A stretch of 64,000 nt of DNA, taken from Brachybacterium kimchii (GTDB lineage: Bacteria; Actinomycetota; Actinomycetes; Actinomycetales; Dermabacteraceae). Below the pieces are notes generated by a model. It was not told where the DNA came from, made no database searches, and saw only the letters and a list, made by a program, of their open reading frames with translations. The stretch covers positions 806,001 through 870,000 of the forward strand of contig NZ_CP097218.1 of assembly GCF_023373525.1 (NCBI RefSeq), in the 5' to 3' direction. Positions 60,720 through 64,000 of this stretch are shown in pieces (position 1 is the first letter of the stretch; each line of letters begins with the position of its first letter). The translations under genes and the position numbers were made by a program.

Positions 60720-60727
60720 CGCTCACA
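60720..60727 (+). promoter_or_regulatory. CGCTCACA box, weak
   Basis: Two mismatches to the second box; included for its position 61 nt before ATG 60789. Confidence 0.25.
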
Positions 60728-60788
60728 TCGCGACCCTCCGCAGGTGCGGGAGGTGCCGAGTGTCGCAGCGCCGTGCGATGCTCACCTC

Positions 60789-61148
60789 ATGGATGGGGAC
60801 CTCGAGGCAACCTACGGGGAGTACCTGGCAGCCCAAGAACTGCAGCGATCCGTCGACTCGGTGTTGATCGCCTACCGTCTCACCCTCTCCAGGGCGCCGG
60901 AAGTCGAGTCGATCCCCAGTTTCCGCGAGCCATCGCTCCCGGACCATTCGATACGGGTGCGATGCGGCGACGACTCGCTGACCCTGCTGGCCCGCGAGTG
61001 GAGTGACCGCATGGACGAGGTTCGACCCTTCCTGCGCGAGTGGATCCGGGCGCGAGCCCCGCTGGAGAACGCAAGGCTTCGGCCCCGATCGCGGCGCCGC
61101 GACCCGTTCTGGGTGGAGCAGTGGCGCAAGGCCCACCCCTGGGGGTGA
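60789..61148 (+). CDS. Hypothetical protein
   Basis: 119 residues. Helical (YGEYLAAQELQRSVDSVLIA, LAREWSDRMDEVRPFLREW) with a basic C-terminus RRRDPFWVEQWRKAH. No family. Followed by a GC hairpin. Confidence 0.55.
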   Translation: MDGDLEATYGEYLAAQELQRSVDSVLIAYRLTLSRAPEVESIPSFREPSLPDHSIRVRCGDDSLTLLAREWSDRMDEVRPFLREWIRARAPLENARLRPRSRRRDPFWVEQWRKAHPWG

Positions 61149-61153
61149 GGCAC

Positions 61154-61202
61154 AAGGCGAGCCCCGCCGCTGTCCGGACGATGCCGGCGGGCGGGGCCCT
61201 TG
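61154..61202. terminator. Bidirectional GC hairpin
   Basis: Stem GCCCCGCC/GGCGGGGC, extended by AAGG/CCTT. It ends the rightward gene at 61148 and could end leftward transcripts from the promoter at 61315-61342. Confidence 0.55.
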
Positions 61203-61306
61203 CGGAGGTCGCGGATGGGGCGCTTCCCCCCGGGTGGCGGCCGAGTCTCTACGATCCGCCGAGACCCGGGGCCGAGGGGTATGCACCCGGAACCGGATCC
61301 CTTGTG
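61203..61306 (-). ncRNA. Candidate small RNA between orphan promoter and hairpin
   Basis: A strong two-box promoter at 61315-61342 faces left into about 100-150 bp that ends in the hairpin at 61154-61202. No ATG or GTG lies 6-9 nt after the box and no convincing gene follows on that strand. A short RNA or a tiny peptide is the simplest reading. Confidence 0.35.
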
Positions 61307-61314
61307 ACCCCTGA

Positions 61315-61342
61315 AGTGGGCGGGGGCTCGCATTCACGGGAC
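61315..61342 (-). promoter_or_regulatory. Two-box promoter without an obvious gene (GTCCCG-N14-CGCCCACT)
   Basis: Both boxes exact, facing left in a 362-bp gap between convergent genes. Confidence 0.7.
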
Positions 61343-61477
61343 GCCGACGACTCGCTGGAATCACCGAGAGTCGATCAGCGGGGGAAGACCATCGCTGGAG
61401 CAGCGGTGCATCCGCGCCTCGGTCGTCAGGCCCGAGCTCGAAGCGATGCCCTGGGATCTGCACGGAGACATTCCAAG
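61343..61477. other. Intergenic remainder between orphan promoter and HNH terminator
   Basis: No supported feature seen on either strand. Confidence 0.5.
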
Positions 61478-61507
61478 GGCTCCGCCCGGGGCATCCCGGG
61501 CGGAGCC
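61478..61507 (-). terminator. Hairpin terminator of HNH gene
   Basis: Perfect 13-bp stem GGCTCCGCCCGGG with GCAT loop, 3 bp after the HNH stop. Confidence 0.8.
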
Positions 61508-61510
61508 TGG

Positions 61511-62032
61511 TCAGGCGGCCACGAAGATCTGCTCGACGTGCCCGCCCACTCGGTACGAGACCATCGGATCGAAGGGGTCGAATCGCAGCTGCATGCCGGC
61601 TTCCTCAGGGGTGCGGTCGGCCTTGCGGTTGTTGCACCCCTTGCAGGACGAGACCAGGTTCAGCCAGCTCGACTCGCCCCCGCGTGAAGACGGCAGGATG
61701 TGGTCGACAGTGGCCAGGAGCTCGTCGCAACGCGGCCGCTTCGAGACGCCCCTCCCGCAGTACGCACAGGTCCAGTGGTCCCGTTCGTGGACGGCGAGGA
61801 ACGAGAACCCGACGGAAGTGCGCTGGCCGCCTTCGATCCACGCACCGCTGATCTCGCGCGTGAGCTCGAGCACCACGGGGACGATCTCGTCATCAACGAG
61901 TACGAGGTCGGCCGGCTCCGCCACGCGTCGGCGGATCATTCCCATCGCGTGGCGCACCGTCGTGGTGTGCAGCAGCTCGCCGATCCCGGTGGAGCGGTCG
62001 TAGCCCTTGTTGTAGACCTTCACGATCGCCAC
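61511..62032 (-). CDS. HNH endonuclease
   Basis: 173 residues. CAYCGRGV, then TVDHILPSSRGGESSWLNLV (the H-N core) and CKGCNNRKADRTPEEA give a complete HNH zinc-finger nuclease. An N-terminal strand-rich part (AIVKVYNKGYD) is shared with a common actinobacterial HNH subfamily. GTG 62032 is 8 nt after AGGAGG; GTG 62023, overlapping a leader stop, is an alternative. Confidence 0.88.
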   Translation of the reverse strand: MAIVKVYNKGYDRSTGIGELLHTTTVRHAMGMIRRRVAEPADLVLVDDEIVPVVLELTREISGAWIEGGQRTSVGFSFLAVHERDHWTCAYCGRGVSKRPRCDELLATVDHILPSSRGGESSWLNLVSSCKGCNNRKADRTPEEAGMQLRFDPFDPMVSYRVGGHVEQIFVAA

Positions 62033-62076
62033 GGCCACCACCTCCTTCGTCTGCCGGGTGCGGGCGCATCTGTCAC
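62020..62076 (-). CDS. Leaderless 18-codon leader peptide before HNH gene
   Basis: GTG 6 nt after the CGCCCACT box. It ends in an Arg/Trp-rich tail RRRRWWPWRS whose TGA overlaps GTG 62023 of the HNH frame. It contains AGGAGG. Confidence 0.45.
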   Translation of the reverse strand: MTDAPAPGRRRRWWPWRS

Positions 62077-62082
62077 GTGAGC

Positions 62083-62110
62083 AGTGGGCGCATCGGTGCC
62101 GTCGCGGGCC
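62083..62110 (-). promoter_or_regulatory. Two-box promoter (GGCCCG-N14-CGCCCACT)
   Basis: Second box exact, first box one mismatch; correct register. Drives the HNH unit. Confidence 0.65.
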
Positions 62111-62193
62111 GCCTCGGTGCGGGGGCTGCCCCAGAGGCCTTCTCGGCGTATGGGCCGCCCGGGCCGTCGTGCACCCTCGAGTAGGCGGGATCG

Positions 62194-62284
62194 TGGCGGA
62201 GGGGACGGGGATCGAACCCGCACGCCCCGAAGGGCACTCGGCTTTCAAGGCCGCGGCCGCCGCCATCCCTCGGCTGGCCCCTCC
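62194..62284 (-). tRNA. tRNA-Ser (TGA)
   Basis: 91 nt with encoded CCA, acceptor GGAGGGG/CCCCTCC, long variable arm and anticodon loop CTTGAAA. One mismatch at the end of the anticodon stem. Confidence 0.88.
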
Positions 62285-62313
62285 TGATGCACCAGGCCCG
62301 CGGGGCGGTGCAG

Positions 62314-62385
62314 TGCCGGCGGCAGGACTCGAACCCGCATCGTCCCGATTAGAAGTCGGGCGCCTGTCCTTTCGGCCACGCCGGC
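62314..62385 (-). tRNA. tRNA-Arg (TCT)
   Basis: 72 nt, acceptor GCCGGCG/CGCCGGC, loop CTTCTAA with anticodon TCT, and GTTCGAGTC in the T arm. Confidence 0.88.
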
Positions 62386-62388
62386 AAG

Positions 62389-62460
62389 GCGCCCCCGACC
62401 GAGACTCGAACCTGAGACCCGCCGATGCGGATGCTCTGGCCGAGTGAGCGGTGGAGGCGC
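62389..62460 (-). tRNA. Degenerate tRNA-like gene, anticodon uncertain
   Basis: Acceptor GCGCCTC/GGGGCGC pairs fully, and the D arm (GCTC/GAGC) and GGTTCGAGTC loop are present. The anticodon stem ATCCG/CGGGT closes a loop of only 6 nt (CATCGG), and the T stem has a mismatch. Either a decayed tRNA or a non-canonical one. It sits in line with four clear tRNAs. Confidence 0.45.
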
Positions 62461-62462
62461 AG

Positions 62463-62533
62463 CTCCCCGTCGAGGAATCGAACCTCGCTTGCCGGAACCA
62501 AAATCCGGCGTCCTGCCAATAGACGAACGGGGA
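62463..62533 (-). tRNA. tRNA-Gln (TTG)
   Basis: 71 nt; acceptor TCCCCGT with CGGGGA, anticodon loop TTTTGGT closed by GCCGGA/TCCGGC, T arm GGTTCGATTCC. Typical bacterial tRNA-Gln. Confidence 0.9.
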
Positions 62534-62593
62534 TCAGGAGGGTTCGCGGTCGACTCGTGTACGGGGCACCCGTCCACCGGCACACCCCTGTGC

Positions 62594-62761
62594 ATGAACA
62601 CGCACAAGAGAACGAGAACCGCCCGCCGCGGCGCGCACAGCATGCCCACCGTGAAGGCCACCGTCATCGCCGCCGCAGCAATCGCCCTTCATCATGCACT
62701 GCACGTCACCGACCAGGTGATCGTCGAACTGATCGTGCAATGGCTCGGGATCGGACGCTGA
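62594..62761 (+). CDS. Possible small amphipathic/membrane peptide
   Basis: 55 codons in the gap between tRNA genes: a basic N-terminus then a hydrophobic helix ATVIAAAAIALHHALHVTDQ. No ribosome site or promoter box. Weak candidate. Confidence 0.25.
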   Translation: MNTHKRTRTARRGAHSMPTVKATVIAAAAIALHHALHVTDQVIVELIVQWLGIGR

Positions 62762-62770
62762 GCCCGTGGT

Positions 62771-62841
62771 CGCTCCGGCGGGGCTCGAACCCGCGGCCAG
62801 CCCCTTATGAGGGGGATGCTCTACCTGCTGAGCTACGGAGC
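62771..62841 (-). tRNA. tRNA with CAT anticodon (Met or Ile2)
   Basis: 71 nt; GCTCCG/CGGAGC acceptor, CCCC-CTCATAA-GGGG anticodon arm, GGGTTCGAGCCCC T arm. Lacks the initiator features; whether it is elongator Met or lysidine-modified Ile2 cannot be decided here. Confidence 0.85.
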
Positions 62842-62881
62842 AATGGCCGGCTGCTGGCGCTTCGCGCTCGACAGCGGCTTG

Positions 62882-62963
62882 TGCCCGCCCCGGGGATCGA
62901 ACCCGGATGCCTCGCGGCACCGAGGTTTGAGCTCGGCGCGTCTACCAGTTCCGCCAGGCGGGC
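62882..62963 (-). tRNA. tRNA-Leu (CAA)
   Basis: 82 nt; GCCCGCC/GGCGGGC acceptor, long variable arm, anticodon loop CTCAAAC, GGGTTCGATCCCC T arm. Confidence 0.9.
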
Positions 62964-63005
62964 AATGTCCTCAACCTGTCTCTATCTCGAGAGGCAGGCC
63001 AAGGA

Positions 63006-63809
63006 CTACAGGGGAGGGTAATCAGGCTTCAGAGTCGGGGCCGGACGTATCCAGTAGCTCGCCCGTCGTCGGATCCCACACGGCTCGGGAACCTCGGGCG
63101 AGCTGCTCCGCCTTCCAGTACGACTTCCCGGCCCCGGGATTGCCGAAGACGATGGGCCTGAGACTGTCCATGGTCCTTTCGAGCGCCCGCACCTGCTGGT
63201 GCCGGCATCGTCTCGGCTCTCGCTTGATGCCGCCCGGACTGCCCGCTGCATCTCGCCGAAGCGGCGACGGGACCTGGAGGCGTGCGCCATCACATGCCAC
63301 TCGTCGAACATCGGGGCACCTGGACCGGAGTCCTTCCGGCCCTCCGCCTGCTCCCGGAGAGTCCCCCGCTGCTCACGCAGGGCCTCCCGAGCTTCATCGG
63401 GGCCCATGATCTTGGAGCGAACCGACGTCTGCATGAGCGCTCGCGTGAGGGCCAGTCGACGTTCTTCATCTCGAGCCTGGCCGGAGGCCACCCGGGCTGC
63501 TCGCTGAATCGCTTCGAACCAGGACGTGAAAGCTTCACGGCCGCCCGACAGGTGGTGTACCTCGTCCAGCTTGATGACGATGCGAGGATCGCCCGGCGTG
63601 ACGAAGTACCGACGCGACTCCTCGATCTTCCAGGCTGACCCTTGCGGATCGAGCTCGATGACCGGGGCCGCCCCGAGGGCGATGCGGGACTCGTTGCGCT
63701 CGCGCATCTCCTTGAGCTCGGCGACGAAGCGCAGCGCCTCGGTGTACTTGACGCCCTCATGGCGACCCATGATCGCCCGGGCGAGCTTCTTGTCCGACGT
63801 CGACGGCAT
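63006..63809 (-). CDS. Hypothetical protein with disturbed 3' end
   Basis: 267 residues from ATG 63809 (in-frame GTG 63965 lies 3 nt after a promoter box). The N-terminus DKKLARAIMGRHEGVKYTEALRF is a short helical motif common at the start of plasmid-encoded actinobacterial proteins, from memory. The body is helical and charged (FVAELKEMRERNESRIALG, AFTSWFEAIQRAARVASGQA). From about residue 220 the translation becomes Ser/Pro/Arg-rich and unlike a protein, while another frame encodes a P-loop. A frameshift is suspected. Confidence 0.5.
   Translation of the reverse strand: MPSTSDKKLARAIMGRHEGVKYTEALRFVAELKEMRERNESRIALGAAPVIELDPQGSAWKIEESRRYFVTPGDPRIVIKLDEVHHLSGGREAFTSWFEAIQRAARVASGQARDEERRLALTRALMQTSVRSKIMGPDEAREALREQRGTLREQAEGRKDSGPGAPMFDEWHVMAHASRSRRRFGEMQRAVRAASSESRDDAGTSRCGRSKGPWTVSGPSSSAIPGPGSRTGRRSSSPEVPEPCGIRRRASYWIRPAPTLKPDYPPL
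63022..63171 (-). pseudogene. P-loop fragment nested in the 3' end of 63006 gene
   Basis: 49 codons: MDSLRPIVFGNPGAGKSYWK has a perfect Walker A (GNPGAGKS), then EQLARGSRAVWDPTTGELL, resembling the start of the P-loop protein at 58380. It ends before any Walker B, 59 bp from tRNA-Leu. Probably the remains of an ATPase gene truncated at the tRNA cluster. Confidence 0.5.
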
Positions 63810-63968
63810 GGCGTTCCTACTTCCTGGCGGTCGTCCCGTGCCCGAATCCGCCGAAGCTGGATACGGATCCTGCAGGTCGAGCGCACCCCGTGGGCCTTGT
63901 CCTCGTTGCTCGCGCCGCACGGGGGAGAGAGCTCGGAGAGCGGCAGGCTCGACTGCCGTCTCCACCGT

Positions 63969-63996
63969 AGTGGGCGGGGATCGGATCCCACAGGAC
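63969..63996 (-). promoter_or_regulatory. Two-box promoter (GTCCTG-N14-CGCCCACT)
   Basis: Both boxes exact at the right edge of the window, facing the 63006 gene. The element therefore continues beyond the window. Confidence 0.75.
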
Positions 63997-64000
63997 GGGA

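Noticed and set aside
62389-62460. Amber suppressor tRNA to explain the TAG at 18583
   Set aside because: The loop CATCGG offers no CTA anticodon, and the four other tRNAs read sense codons.
6718-64000. Prophage interpretation
   Set aside because: No terminase, portal, capsid, tail, lysin or holin seen in 57 kb; VirB4, VirB6-like, TcpC-like and partition genes point to a conjugative plasmid or integrative element. A phage-plasmid hybrid beyond the window cannot be excluded.

Overview
The window is high-GC DNA from an actinobacterium. The signs are an Lsr2-type nucleoid protein, a domain resembling the actinobacterial IHF (mIHF), a polyphosphate-glucokinase-like ROK protein, TcpC-type conjugation proteins and many GTG or leaderless starts. 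A member of the Micrococcales is plausible, but I cannot name a genus from sequence alone.

Layout. Positions 1-4703 hold a chromosome-like sugar catabolism cluster: lactonase (5' end cut off), Gfo/Idh/MocA dehydrogenase, sugar-phosphate isomerase, ROK kinase and an MFS nucleoside/sugar symporter. An intact ISL3-family insertion (4898-6343), with perfect 23-bp inverted repeats and an 8-bp target duplication, follows. From about 6.7 kb to the end lies one large plasmid-like or integrative conjugative element. Its left part carries an Xis-like protein, a ParA/ribbon-helix-helix partition pair beside five tandem 8-bp repeats, a tyrosine recombinase, Lsr2 and RNase H. A leftward operon (10.7-14.9 kb) encodes a MinD/ParA-like ATPase, an mIHF-like protein and two sigma-like proteins. 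Then come a Toprim/ATPase replication protein split by an in-frame TAG, a RecB-type nuclease, TcpC and VirB4 transfer proteins, an SNF2-type translocase, an ORC-like ATPase, an orphan adenine methyltransferase, a sigma-like protein and a second transfer block with pilin-like, VirB3/PrgI-like and VirB6/TrbL-like proteins. Two low-GC cargo insertions follow: a secreted protein/membrane protein pair and a solitary TnpB. The right part (44-64 kb) carries many small genes: an anchored zinc protease, a RuvC-like nuclease, a NrdH-like redoxin, an SF1 helicase, a MoxR/VWA pair, KTSC and DUF4236 proteins, an HNH nuclease and a tRNA cluster.

Two features tie the element together. First, a bipartite promoter-like sequence, GTCCYR-N14-CGCCCACT, precedes almost every transcription unit on both strands (33 sites listed; 18 have both boxes at exactly 20-bp register with at most one mismatch per box). 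In 17 of 33 sites an ATG or GTG lies 6-9 nt after the second box, so many transcripts should be leaderless. Some of these starts open the main gene. Others open 10-47-codon leader ORFs whose stop overlaps the start of the main gene. Second, seven otherwise unrelated proteins carry the same N-terminal tag, consensus RKRDTGExGNxGQFG followed by a short REAxVxV-like stretch.

The reading I favour is that the element encodes its own transcription machinery (several divergent sigma-like proteins) acting on its own promoter class, and marks a set of its proteins with a common N-terminal tag. I saw no capsid, terminase, relaxase or coupling protein in the window, so these are either outside it or not recognisable.
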